Positions 8,859-19,085 of a DNA stretch of 34,344 nucleotides are shown one piece after another; within the stretch, counting starts at the first letter, position 1; the number at the start of each line of letters is the position of its first letter. The notes beneath the pieces are model-generated. The model was given only the letters and a program-made list of their open reading frames with translations, made no database searches and was not told the origin of the DNA. The position numbers were made by a program, and so were the translations under genes. The stretch is from Nemertoderma westbladi (Eukaryota > Xenacoelomorpha > Nemertodermatida > Nemertodermatidae), in contig JAUCBJ010008025.1 of NCBI GenBank assembly GCA_032718475.1, positions 1 through 34,344 on the forward strand, given 5' to 3'.

Positions 8859-9538
8859 TGTAAGCGGATTCAATTCCACTTCATTACCCACCAGAAAATA
8901 GGGCCAGTGGCATTTTACTAATGTAGTTGGGGATACGATTACCAATAATAATCTCGCCTCATAACCAACTTTGGGGGGGGGGGGGCGACACAAGCCCTAA
9001 AGCCACAGAGAGAGGTGAGAGGTGAGAGGTCAAACCACCTCGGAGGGAGAACACAGCTAGTAGAGGCTAGCAGCAGGGGGAAACACTCAGGGAGTGCCAA
9101 AGTGACAATTAGTATATTAGCCAATAGCAAGGAGGGAAGCACGTGATTAGAGATAGGAAAGCATCCACTGGGTACAGAGGGCCAAGTACAGTAAGAGGTG
9201 AAACCAATATCTGTGTGTATCAATCATATATTATTCTGCATTACTGATTTACCGGTCAGTTCATTAGTTACAGAGTTGCAGACCAGTCATAGTTTATGAC
9301 CGTCACCGCCACTAACATCACCAATTAATCTGTGTATTTTCTGCTGTTACTGATTTACCGTGATATTCATCACTGATTTACTGATTGTGCTATTATCGTT
9401 TGGAGTATAAATATTGAGAATCAGAAACTCTATTGTTTTTCCCCGACTGCCTTCAGCCAAACCGACCCAGTGCAACTGCCCGGCAGAACAGTGACGCGAA
9501 CAAATCTAACCCAGTCGGGATCTCAGGATCCTGTCACA
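8859..9538 (+). repeat. 5' LTR of BEL/Pao element
   Basis: The LTR is 680 bp, starts with TG and ends with CA, and matches 20661-21337 over its whole length. It contains a G13 run at 8973-8985 (G15 in the 3' LTR), a 9-bp GAGAGGTGA duplication not in the 3' LTR, several TGATTTAC motifs in U3, and the TATA-like sequence listed separately. Confidence 0.96.
9406..9413 (+). promoter_or_regulatory. TATA-like box in 5' LTR
   Basis: TATAAATA lies about 130 bp before the LTR end, downstream of repeated TGATTTAC motifs (about 9243-9385). It is conserved in the 3' LTR at 21205-21212. By position it probably set the U3/R border. Confidence 0.55.
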
Positions 9539-9930
9539 GTCATAAACTCACTACCTACAACTAAACTGTGGCTGCAAGAAAGATGGGGGAAGAAGGAATG
9601 CCCCGATTACCAGAATGAGAGAAGACGCCGCCGCCGACCCCGGACGACACCAACCAAACGATCCGTGAGACCGTGACGAGACGGTATCGGCCTGCCATGC
9701 CGGATTCGCCAACGAGAGACAATCCAATAGGCCAAGCGGAGGGCGGCCGTCAACTAGGAAGGAGAGAGGGAGATGTGTCGACGCGCGACGATGAGGGCGG
9801 CTGGAGTACCGAAGTCGCCGGCTAGCCACAGGCCGAGGGTGACGGACGGCCCACCGGAACGGCGACTGTGGGGCCGCCGTTACGACGCCGGACAAGGAGA
9901 GGAGGTAGAGTCGACGAAGAGGACGTCGGG
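9539..9930 (+). other. BEL/Pao leader region
   Basis: This region lies between the 5' LTR and the first in-frame ATG of gag. The bases right after the LTR (GTCATAAACTCACTACC) do not show the TGG start usual for a primer binding site, so the primer tRNA cannot be named. The rest is GC-rich and CpG-rich compared with the surroundings. Confidence 0.5.
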
Positions 9931-10467
9931 ATGAGTGATCGGCTACGACGGGCCTACAACGCCACCAAGAAACTACTTAACGAGGCCAAGGAGGGGAGAA
10001 AGGTAGACCAGCCTAAACTATACCAGAGGCTAGGTGAGTCGAATAAACATTTTCATTATTTAGTCCGTTTTGGACAGGGAGAACTGGCGAGTGAGAGAGT
10101 GAGGGGGGTCGCCACGGAACTGTTTGAATTGTGGCGGTCCGGGGTAATGGAGCCAGACGTAGTGTACATAGGGCCTTACTTAGTGGATGCAAGGGGAATT
10201 AAGTTAGTGGGATGGGCGGACCTGCACGACGGCGAACCCGAGGTTAACCCCGAGGATTTGGTGTTGTCGGTTAGAGAGAACCCCAGGAAGCGGGGGAAAG
10301 TAAGTAGGACAGAGAGGCGACGGGAGTCCATCGCGACCGATAAGTCCGCTACGTCCTCCGCAAAAGCAAGAAGGGTGTTAGAGATAGATCTGGAGTATCA
10401 ACTAGACATTGTGCCGCTGGATTATAAGGATTTGGAGAGGCAACTAGATGAGGGAACGCATTATTAG
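9931..10467 (+). pseudogene. BEL/Pao gag, N-terminal part
   Basis: The open frame from the ATG at 9931 gives MSDRLRRAYNATKKLL and runs about 178 codons to a TAG at 10465. The frame is open upstream to 9868 without another ATG. It contains a predicted helical stretch, then 'MEPDVVYIGPYLVDARGIKL', then a basic Ser/Arg-rich region. I recognise no domain. Its place at the start of the internal region makes it the N-terminus of Gag. An (AG)n tract right after the stop, with frame changes, links it to the charged repeat region that follows in frame 10548-11069. Confidence 0.6.
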
Positions 10468-10547
10468 AGAGAGAGAGAGAGTTAGCGAGGCAATGAGAGA
10501 GAGCCGAGAGGGTGGCGAGAAACTGCAGGGAGCGGGAGGAAAGAAAG

Positions 10548-11069
10548 ATGAGTGAGCGTAAAGAGCGCAAGGAATGGGAGGCGAAAGTAGAAAAAGAGCG
10601 TGAGGAATGGGAGGCGAAAGTAGAAAACGAGCGCAAAGAGCGGGAGGCGAAAGTAGAAAACGAGTGCAAAGAGCGGGAGGCGAAAGTATAGAATGAGCGC
10701 AAAGAGCGAGAAGCGAGAGAGGTAGCGAGGGTAGAGAGAAAAACGAACGAGCGTAGAGAGCGGGAGGCGAGGGAGGCAGAATTGGCCAACCAAAGTTTGA
10801 GAGAGGACAGAGAGAGAGAGAGAGTGGGTAAGCATATGCAGGATGATATGCATACCCGGTTGAGGGGACTTATGCAATACCAGGCGAAGCAAAAGCGCTG
10901 GTTAGAACTGGCAAAGTTGGGATTATCGGAGAGTGAGGCTGGTTTGGGTAGTATTTATGAGGAACCCGAAGTAATGGAAACCTTTGTTAATACCCCACTT
11001 ACAGGCACCGGACGACAGACCCAGGACTGGTGTAACCGTACGGGCGGGGGGGTAATAATAATACGTTAG
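10548..11069 (+). pseudogene. BEL/Pao gag, charged repeat (coiled-coil-like) region
   Basis: In this frame the sequence encodes tandem units of about 11 residues, ERKEREAKVEN and variants (33 bp each), over 10555-10720. More Arg/Glu-rich sequence follows, then a less repetitive part ending in the 'LGLSESEAGLGSIYEEPEVM' segment shared with copy 1. An in-frame TAG lies near 10687. A G-rich insertion at about 11042-11052, absent from copy 1, breaks the frame before the Asn-rich block. The composition suggests a long charged helix, possibly for Gag multimerisation; that role is inference. Confidence 0.6.
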
Positions 11070-11623
11070 AAGGAATTAATATTAATAGTACCGTAGTAGA
11101 CAACCCTAATCAAACCTTTGTTGCAGGAAATAATATTTTACCCGGTAATAATAATAATACTAATTTAAATGTGCAAAATAATCCAAATAATACAAATTTA
11201 AATGTGCAAAATAATCCAAATAATACTAATTTAAATGTGCTAAATAATCCAAATAATACTAATTTAAATGTGCAAAATAATCCAAATAATACTAATTTAA
11301 ATGTGCAAAATAATCCAAATAATAATACTAATTTAAATGTGCAAAATAATCCAAATAATAACCCTAATTCTGAACAAAATAATTTAAATAATTTAAATAA
11401 CTTAGATAACAATGTCGCGTCAAATAATAATCCCAAGGAAATTAATCCAAATAATATTATTGATAACGGTGCTATTAATACAAACGTAGGGGAGACATGT
11501 GGTCTGGCCAGCGAGAGCCTGCAAGGCCATGTAGTTACGCAGGGAGTAGCGGGGGTGAGTCAACCCAACGGGAGCCTGCAAGGATGGCAAGGTGCAAGCC
11601 TGTATGACAGGTTGACGCCGTGA
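11062..11623 (+). pseudogene. BEL/Pao gag, Asn-rich repeat region
   Basis: Five to six 33-bp units encode NNPNNTNLNVQ-type repeats (about 11158-11370). 'LNNLNNLDNN' and one complete 19-residue SLQGH unit (11513-11585) follow, ending in a stop at 11621. Copy 1 has the same plan with different unit numbers. Such low-complexity sequence inside Gag is not a feature I know as usual for BEL/Pao. It sits between the charged N-terminal part and the DUF1759-like part. Confidence 0.65.
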
Positions 11624-12350
11624 GCGGGCAAGCGACAGGACGTCGAGCCCAGTCGGAAGACGGAAGAAGAGCAGTGGAGTTTATCCGGGAGGTCGAAGCG
11701 AGATCTCATGAAGGGGATCGCTACACTGAAGAGAGAAGAAGTGAAGAGAATAGAAGAAGCGTTGCTACGAGCAACCGGAGAGGAAGGACTGACAGTGAAC
11801 CGTCGGTAGCAGAGATGGAGTTAGAGAGTCAGTGGGGTCGAACTCCGGGAGATTGCCATCGCTCCGTAGAGACACAGCCTGGTGAGATATACCACACACC
11901 AGGAGAAGGGTACAGGATGTACCGGTACGAGGACGAGGACAGGAGAGGGGATCGAAGAGAAACTTCCCGATGAGACATAGCAGCCAATTGAGAGTACGGT
12001 GGTCGCGGGGGGGACTTCTTGGAATATTCGAGAAGATTAAACTTCGGTCCGGAAGGACACAGACAGACTGCAGGACATACTGTAGACCTTACTGCACATA
12101 CTATAGGCCATGCTGGAAGAGATAGTGTAGGCGATAGGGTAACGCGGGCAACGGGATTAGACCCAGAAGTCGCGGCATACATACCGGTAGATAGGCAAGG
12201 AGTGGATAGGCCTATACCGGTACCTGCACACCAGTATGACTATAATATGCAGGGACATAACATATACCCAGGGGAGGGGGGAGCTATTGCTGATAGATGC
12301 TTAGGCATAATAGATGATAACATGATAACATGATAACATGATAACATGAT
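11620..12350 (+). pseudogene. BEL/Pao gag, Arg/Glu-rich middle region
   Basis: Frame 1 encodes a strongly charged, Arg/Glu/Ser-rich sequence with 'GEIYHTPGEGYRMYRYEDED', broken by TGA codons at about 11971 and 11989, and continuing to about 12330. In copy 1 both positions are Arg codons (CGG and CGA), so the stops look like C-to-T decay. A short ATAACATG repeat lies at about 12317-12350. No domain is recognised. Confidence 0.6.
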
Positions 12351-12365
12351 AGATGCATTACCCCA

Positions 12366-13310
12366 ATGATATATCCGACGCAAAGGAGGTCGACAGCCCG
12401 ACTGGGCGAACCGCAGCCAGTAGCAGGGGAATCTGTACAGCATCCATCGAGCGCACTAGAAGTACAGGCGATGGGAATGGTGACACTCATTGACGCGCTT
12501 AAAACCAGGATCGCGCTGCCACCAGTGGAGCCGTTTAAATTCGATGGAAGCAAACCGGAGGAATAACTGCAATTCCGGCGTATGTACAGTAACAAGATAT
12601 TGACAAAGAATCTGACGCAGGTGGAGTGCCTAAAATACTTACAAGTTTACACAGGGGGGCCAGCATACAATATCATAAGGCAGTACCAAGGTATCGAGGG
12701 TGGATTCACGACTGCATGGCGGGCCCTAGACAGGGAATTCGGACACCCAGCTAAGATCATCCGGCAAACCTTGAGGGGAATAACATCAGGTGGACTATAA
12801 GATAACCCTGTCAGCATCAAGACTTTTGCGAATAAAGTCGAAAAGGCGCTGATTGTGCTGAAGACCTTGGATGCGCCTTACGAACTCAACGCATCGAATA
12901 ACATCACCACAATAGCGCAGGCACTGCCGATCTGGCTAAGAAATAAGTGAGGAAGATCGCCTTCTCCACCCAGGAGAAGAAAGGTGCGGAACCAGGCCTA
13001 GAGGAAGTGTCGAACTTCCTCAATTACGAGGCAGAACTAATCACAGAGCCAGTCTACAGCGAGGATTGTCTGGGGAGGGCGCCGAGAACCGAATACAACA
13101 GGCCAAAACCAGAACATAGTGTGGCAAATGCATTACCAAAGTTAAGACAGTCGCTACCATACGCGGCGACGCAGGGGACTGCAAGTCCACAGATAGCCGG
13201 GGGTAGGGCCACACCGTGGCTTGAACAGGGACAAAATAATAACACGAACAAATATAACCCCAACACGCCCAGTAGGCCAAACCCAAACAATAAGAACACT
13301 ATATAGCTAA
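12366..13310 (+). pseudogene. BEL/Pao gag, DUF1759-like region
   Basis: The sequence has the LPPVEPFKFDGSKPEE entry motif of BEL/Pao Gag (compare LP-IELP-FDG in the family). A helical stretch follows with YLQVYTGGPAYNIIRQY and ALDREFGHP, then SNFLNYEAELI. In-frame stops lie at about 12567 and 12798, and a stop plus frame change at about 12946. The last part is Pro/Asn-rich and ends at a stop near 13304. The region should correspond to the capsid-like part of Gag. The stops make it nonfunctional. Confidence 0.8.
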
Positions 13311-13312
13311 GT

Positions 13313-13567
13313 ATGAATATACGTGCAATACGCAATGCGCTGTATAGAGAAGGCTATAATCCAAGAAACAAATGCCAATTACACTCGAATGCACTCCATC
13401 AGACTATGAACTTCAAGTATTGGCAGGCGTTGCCCAAACAAGATCAGGTAGAATATGCAGACAGAAGTGGAATCTGTCATCGATGTGTGGTAGGTCGACA
13501 TAAAGTTGAACAGTGTGAGGAGACGCAGGAGAAGGCAAAGGTCAAACGATGGCGACAAGCACCATAG
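13313..13567 (+). pseudogene. BEL/Pao zinc-knuckle region
   Basis: This short frame contains CHRCVVGRHKVEQC (13475-13516), a C-x2-C-x4-H-x4-C zinc knuckle, preceded by a Cys/His-containing segment as in BEL/Pao Gag. It would bind the genomic RNA. It overlaps the protease frame by about 20 bp in another frame, which points to a frame change near 13550. Confidence 0.8.
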
Positions 13568-13995
13568 GGGTGAAGAGAAGGGGAACGGTAGTACTCGGGG
13601 TGGTACCGGTGAGGGTGATAGGAGAAAGCGGCCGATCAGTCACGACACTGATGCTGGTCGACAGCGGAGCAGCCTTCACGCTGGTGGAGAATTGGGTGGC
13701 CGAGGAGATAGGGTTACAGACGACGCCGAGTAGTACTATCTCGAGCAAGGATGAGGTCCTAGAGATGAGAACGGGACGGTGCAAGATATCAGCAATAGCA
13801 CCAGGATGTGATTATGGGGCGACCATCGACCCCATTCAAATAATAGAATCGATCAATATAAACACCAGGCGACCCACTAGGATCGAGGTCGAGCAATACC
13901 AGTTCCTGGATGATATCGATTTCTCAATACTGGAAGTGGACGTCTCGAAGGTATCCATCATAGTCGGAATGGGATGTCCGACGGCCCACGAGTGA
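13549..13995 (+). pseudogene. BEL/Pao aspartic protease (DUF1758-like)
   Basis: The frame shows GTVVLGVVPVRVI and then LMLVDSGAAFTLV, with the aspartic protease active site DSG at 13660-13668. A SIIVGMGCP segment near the C-terminus fits the pattern VGMD-P found before reverse transcriptase in BEL/Pao. A TGA at 13993 lies where the polyprotein should continue into IFGENK and GWTLSGPI. The enzyme would cut Gag-Pol in the particle. The ATG at 13549 is internal and not a natural start. Confidence 0.85.
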
Positions 13996-15151
13996 GTACG
14001 GACCATATTTGGAGAGAATAAACAACGGGATCCAATGGCGATTCTTACAACGTTCGGATGGACGCTTAGCGGCCCAATTAAAACCAAGATTCCATTCAGC
14101 GTGTCGGAGACATCAGGGTGCATGTCTGCAGGGACAATGAGGGAGATGGAGGACGAAGGAGCAGAGGAGCAACTTAAGAGGCTGCTGAGGCAGGACTTCG
14201 CAGGATTAAATGAGGCCGGGGTCAGAACCTCGGTAGAAGATAAACAAGCTATAGAGAGCGTGAAGGAATCAATGAAGTGCGAAGGGGGACGGTACACCAT
14301 AGGAGTGGTGTAGAAACAACCAAAGGTACCGTTGCCAGATAACAAAGGGATGGTACTCACGAGGCTTCGCAAACTGAAACAGACGCTCAGACGGAGCCCC
14401 GAGAAGGATGAGTATATCCACAAGACGATCAGGAAATACATTGAGAAGGGGTAGGCCGTGGAGTTACCGGTTGATGAGCCAAACACGGACAGAACCTACT
14501 ATCTGCCACTGCATGTGGCTGTAGATCCAAAGAAGGGTAAACTGCGGATGGTGGTCGATGCATTGGCCAAAACGAATGGCAAGAGCCTAAACGACTATCT
14601 GCTGGAGGGCCCCAACATCTTCAACTCGGGGATAGAGGTCTTGTTGAGATTCAGAAATGGGAGGCACTCCTTCACCAGCGACATTGAAGGCATGTTCAAC
14701 CAAGTCCGTGTGACGGAAGAAGACAGCGACAGTCAGCGCTTCCTATGGTACAATGGCGATGAAGAACCGTCTGAGATACTGATGTACAAAATGGTGGTGC
14801 AAAACATGGGGGCCAAGTCGTCCTCATTCACAACGACTACGGTTGTGAGAGATAAGGTAGAGGGCAAACAAGGAGAGTATAGTGCGAAGGCAATCGACAT
14901 GTTTCGATGCGGTTTCTATGTAGATGACGGGATGGGATCTGGAAACACGGTTGAAGAAATACTGGAGATAGGGCGCGAGGTTAGCGACATCCTAAAAGGA
15001 TCTGGGTTGAACCTTACTAAGTTCCAGTCCAGCTCAGAGGAATTCATGAAGGCCATAGAAGACAAACTACCAGAGTCGACCATGGACAACCCCACGACGG
15101 TAAAGGGACAGGTTATGGCGAACAAGAGAGTGGAGTCACAGCAAAAGGCCT
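13996..15151 (+). pseudogene. BEL/Pao reverse transcriptase
   Basis: After 'GWTLSGPI' a connecting segment with a TAG at about 14311 leads to the polymerase. A TAG at 14451-14453 and then an uninterrupted frame (14458-15151) follow. Motifs in order are YYLPLHVAVDP, LRMVVDALAKT, SLNDYLLEGPN, the first catalytic Asp in FTSDIEGMFNQVRV, and FYVDDGM with the catalytic pair (YVDD at 14917-14928). All catalytic Asp residues are present although the gene is broken elsewhere. The frame ends at a TAG at 15151-15153, after which the sequence continues one frame over. Confidence 0.92.
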
Positions 15152-15158
15152 AGGGATC

Positions 15159-16146
15159 GTGTGGAACCGGGAAACGGATGAGTTGGAGTATCAACTAAGC
15201 CAAGAGGGTGCAGAGATCCACACTAAGCAGGGCTATGTATTGTACATATATATATGTATTGCAAGGATATACGATCCCCTAGGCCTAGCATCCCCATTGT
15301 TAGTCACCGGGAAGCAGATACTAAAGAAAGTATATAAGTTAAAGGATGAGTGGGATACGGAGATTCCGGAAGAAATAAGTAGACAGTGGAGTAAGTGGAT
15401 GGGGAGTCTAGAGGAGATGGGGACGTACAGCATGCCACGTGTGTATTTCCCGGACAGAGACATGACGGACCTGGATCTACACATGTTTTCCGATGCATCC
15501 TTGGAAGCATATGGAGCAGTACTTTATTTGGTACAGCGAAAGGGGGCTCATAAGCCCAGACTTGCATTTAGTAAAGCAAAGTTGACGCCACCAGATTCAG
15601 CATCAGTGCCGAAACTCGAGCTGACAGCTGTGAGGTTAGGAGTGAGGGCCACAGCTTACTTGATGGACACTATACCCCACATAGTGGAGACACACTATTG
15701 GACGGACTCCATGGTAGTGTTAGGGTGGCTACATAACGAGAAGTCGAGATACCCTATATTCGTCGTGAATAGGGTAGACGAGATAAGGGCGATGACTGAC
15801 CTAGAATGGTGACATTACTGCCCTACCGACGACAATCCAGCAGATCTGTTATCGAGGGGCATTGATCGCCGCACTTTCTCAAAGAAGGAAGAGTTGTGGC
15901 AGCACGGGCCACACTTCCTTAACGATAGATCGGCCTGGCCACCAATGAGGAAGGTGGACCCTGGCTCAGAGGAAATAGTAGTAGGAGAGGAGGGGGAAGA
16001 CTCAGAAGGGGAAGAGATATACAGCCAGTTGGTGAGGGAGATCAAGGAAGTGCTACCGAAATCAGAAGAACCATGCAATAATCCGACGGACAGGTTGCTC
16101 AGTTACAGCTCCAGCTGGTATAAGACTAAGAAGTTGGTAGCGTATT
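15159..16146 (+). pseudogene. BEL/Pao connection and RNase H
   Basis: The frame begins with WNRETDELEYQLS and RIYDPLGLASPLL, the connecting segment typical of BEL/Pao (peptidase A17 annotation). RNase H motifs follow: HMFSDASLEAYGAVLYL, PKLELTAVRLG and YWTDSMVVLGWL. A TGA at 15810-15812 (DLEW-stop) precedes NPADLLSRG, and another stop lies at about 16146. An unusual YIYICI stretch at about 15243-15260 sits on a TA/TG-rich sequence. The Asp and Glu residues of RNase H are present. The enzyme would degrade the RNA strand during cDNA synthesis. Confidence 0.9.
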
Positions 16147-17021
16147 GAAGGGCCTACGGGGATTTCCTTAGGGGAGTTGGCAAGGATGCCAAAAGAAAAC
16201 CAACCATCGATCTGGAAGGAGTGGCTAAAGCCGTAATACGATACAAGCAAAGAAAGGAGTATGCAACGAAGTGGACAGAGTCAGCAAGCAACAACACCTT
16301 CATCAAGACAGCAAACTCAACACGCTGTCCCCGCAGTTGAATGATGACGGGATTCTGGTGATGAATTCCAGAGTGGTGAACAACAACAGCTTAGTTATCC
16401 CACCGAAAGCCATAATAATCCCCAATAAATCACCAATAGTCCACCAGATCATATGGGACTCGCATAAATCGATACTACACGGAGGCACGAATCACACCCT
16501 CACGGAGATACGAAGGACGTTCTGGATCACCCAACTTAGGAAGAAGGTGAAGGCGGTAGTGGGGCAGTGCCAGACGTGCCGACGGACGAGAAAAGAGAGG
16601 GCCATACAGGAGATGGCGCCATTACCGGCCAACAGAGTGAGACAACACGACCCGCCATTCACGCACTGCGGCGTGGACATGCTCGGGCCGATTAAGATAA
16701 AGGTGATGCGGCACACAGAGAAACGCTACGGCATTATCTTCGTCTGCAACAACACAAGAGCGGTGGGAATAGAACTTGCTCAGGATGCTACGGCATTGGC
16801 ATTTATTAATGCCTTAGAAAGGTTTGTAAGCTGCAAAGGGGGAACGCTTAAGGTGATATATTCGGATAACAGGACTCACTTCGTGGGAGCAGAGAACGAG
16901 TTGGCCGAGGCCTTCGACATCCTAGAGGGAGAAGATGTCAGGGCGGCTATGAGAAAACAGCAAGTAAAGTGGGAAAGGAGAACGCAGTACGCGCCACATA
17001 CATTAGGGTGTGTAGAGAGAC
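16147..17021 (+). pseudogene. BEL/Pao integrase, zinc-binding and catalytic core
   Basis: The HHCC zinc-binding part shows SHKSILHGGTNHTLTEIRR and CQTCRR. The catalytic triad is visible: Asp in GVDMLGP (16676-16678), Asp in YSDNRTHFVGA (16865-16867) and Glu in CVERLV (17015-17017). The residue after SDN is Arg where the family has Gly (SDNGT), which a single G-to-A change could explain. The frame 16271-17110 is out of frame with RNase H upstream and with the rest of the integrase downstream, with a change at about 17020. The protein would insert the cDNA and make the 5-bp target duplication. Confidence 0.92.
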
Positions 17022-17570
17022 TTGTCGGAAGACAAGACTTTAATGACCAAACTGATGAACAACCACATGGTCACAGAGGACATATTAAGAATGGTGCTAG
17101 CCAAGTGTGAGGGAATCATTAATAGCAGACCGCTATATCCAGAGAATGACGACCCGGAATCACTGGACGTGCTTACACCAGGACATTTTCTAATGGAGAG
17201 GCCGGCGATGATCGACATGCGGGAGTGGACCCCAGATGACATACAGTCCCATCAAAGCTGAAAAGTCGCCAAGGCAATAAGTGCGGAGTATTGGAGGAGA
17301 TGGGTAGAAGAATATCTTCCAACATTGCATAGGAGAAGTAAGTGGAGAAACACCAATAGGGAGTTGAAGAAGGGTGACTTGGTAATCGTCACTGACGACA
17401 CAATTATCAATAACCAATGGAGACTAGCGAGAGTGGTAGATACTTACCCCAACGAGGATGGAAGAGTCCGGTCAGTGGAAGTGAGAATAGGAGGCAAGAT
17501 AGGAGCCAAAGATAGGAAGACCTACAGGAGGGCTGTGGGAAAGTGCTGCCTATTGGAAGGGGCACCTTAG
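17022..17570 (+). pseudogene. BEL/Pao integrase C-terminus (DUF5641-like)
   Basis: This part continues the integrase with LAKCEGIINSRPL and LTPGHFLM. A TGA at 17259-17261 is followed by 'YWRRWVEEYLPTLHRRSKWR', 'KKGDLVIVTDD', 'WRLARVVDTYPNEDGRVRSV' and ends KCCLLEGAP before a TAG. The W-x-GDLV and DG-VR pattern is that of the C-terminal domain that follows integrase in BEL/Pao. It closes the polyprotein; no envelope-like frame follows. Confidence 0.88.
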
Positions 17571-17853
17571 AGTTTAGTCGTCCAATATGTTGGACTGAGG
17601 GGGGTGGGAATGAGGGCAAGACGCCCTTCCCACACAAAAAATATAAAAAAAATAATAAGCAAATAATAAAAAAAGAAGCGAGATAGTAGAAAGTTAGAAA
17701 GTAATAGTAGTAGATAGTATGTAGCACTAAGTAGTAGTTAGAAGTTAGGGAGTGTGGTATATAGACATACCACGAGAGTAGTAGTAGTAGTACCGGAGTA
17801 GCAGGGTACATAGTACCGAAAGAGGTAGAGGTTAGAAAAGTTAGGGAGTGTGG
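17571..17853 (+). other. BEL/Pao region after pol, with TAG-rich sequence and a 96-bp duplication
   Basis: This noncoding region has A-rich stretches (17636-17675), GTAGTAGTAG-type runs and a unit beginning TTAGGGAGTGTGG at 17745 that is repeated at 17841. In the empty site the second unit would continue at 19958. Each unit contains GTGGTAT-ATAGAC-ATACCAC, a 7-bp hairpin. The second unit was split by the LINE insertion. Confidence 0.65.
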
Positions 17854-19085
17854 ACTGGGAAAAACTCAGAACTGACAATGTTGTAAAGGATGCTTATACA
17901 GTAGAAGTTCAAAACCGCTTTGAAGCACTTCAGTCAATGGATGAAGAACAATCCACCAATTCAATATACCAGAATATAATAACAGCCCACAAGGAATCAG
18001 CTAAGAGGCATATCCCCCAGAAACCCAAACGAAAACAATATGTGCCATGGCAAAACTCTGAGGTTACTTGTAAGAGAGAAGATCTTAAGATAGCCTACAA
18101 AGTTAAAACCGAACAACCAACAACCGAAAACATTAACAAGGTTGAGAAAGCTAAGGACGATCTTAAATTGGCCTACAACATCAGCCAGGAAAAGTACATA
18201 CAGGATAAAACTGAAGCAATTACAACTGCTCACATACAGCAACAATCAAGACTTACCTGGCAAACTGTAAATGAGGTATCTGGTCGGAATAGTTGTGCAA
18301 AGGGGCGCCTCAAAGCCGATAGTCCTGAAGAACGTGTTGGGAAGTGGAAAAATCACTTCAGCAACTTGCTTGGGCAGCCACCAAACATCGAGGTCAGCCC
18401 TACAAGGAAAATATATGACAAGACACTACCTATAGAAACAGGGAACTTCACACCTGCCGAACTCCAAAGAAGCATTAAAAGCATGTCTAATAATAAAGCG
18501 AGTGGATTAGATGAAATCCCGGCGGAGGTATGGAAAACCGGAGTGCTAAACAGACCATTATTGAATGTTTGCAACCGGGTGTTAAAAGGGGAAAAGCCAC
18601 CACCAATTTGGACTAAAGGTCAACTAAAGCCTCTCCCCAAGAAAGGAGACCTCGGCATACCAACAAACTATCGTGGGATCTGTCTGCTTGTGGTAGCTGC
18701 CAAAATATACAATAAAATGATTCTATATAGGATTAGACCTCACATAGAGAAACTACTGCGTAAGAGCCAAAACGGATTTCGACCAAGTAGATCAACAATA
18801 GCTCAGATACTTGCACTACGGAGACTGATTGAAGGAATTAAGTCAAAGAATCTCCCCGCTGTCATGACTTTTGTGGACTTCAAGAAGGCATTCGACTCCA
18901 TCCATAGAGGTAAAATGCTTGAAATCCTAACAGCTTATGGAATACCAGAAGTAATTGTTGCTGGCATTGGATTGTTATATTGTGACACAGAAGCGCAGGT
19001 ACTCTCACCAGATGGTGAAACTGAGTTTTCTCAATCCTGGCTGGCGTACTGCAAGGTGACACATTGGCACCATTACTATTTGTAA
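17850..19085 (+). pseudogene. LINE family B linker and reverse transcriptase, first part
   Basis: The frame carries the linker after the endonuclease (KPKRKQYVPWQNSEV) and the polymerase motifs ASGLDEIPAEVWK, PLPKKGD, NYRGICLL, QNGFRPSRST, and TFVDFKKAFDSIHRGK with the first catalytic Asp. After GETEF the frame is lost through one missing base in a T run at 19026-19029. The remaining codons up to 19085 are out of frame. The first residue belongs to flanking BEL sequence and not to a native start. Confidence 0.9.

Noticed and set aside
9539-9556. Primer binding site after the 5' LTR
   Set aside because: GTCATAAACTCACTACC does not begin with TGG, and I cannot pair it with a tRNA 3' end from memory, so none is claimed.
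10349-10892. Minus-strand Ser/Leu/Arg-rich frames opposite the charged gag repeats
   Set aside because: They mirror the repetitive plus-strand GAGCGCAAAGAG units. No homology is seen.
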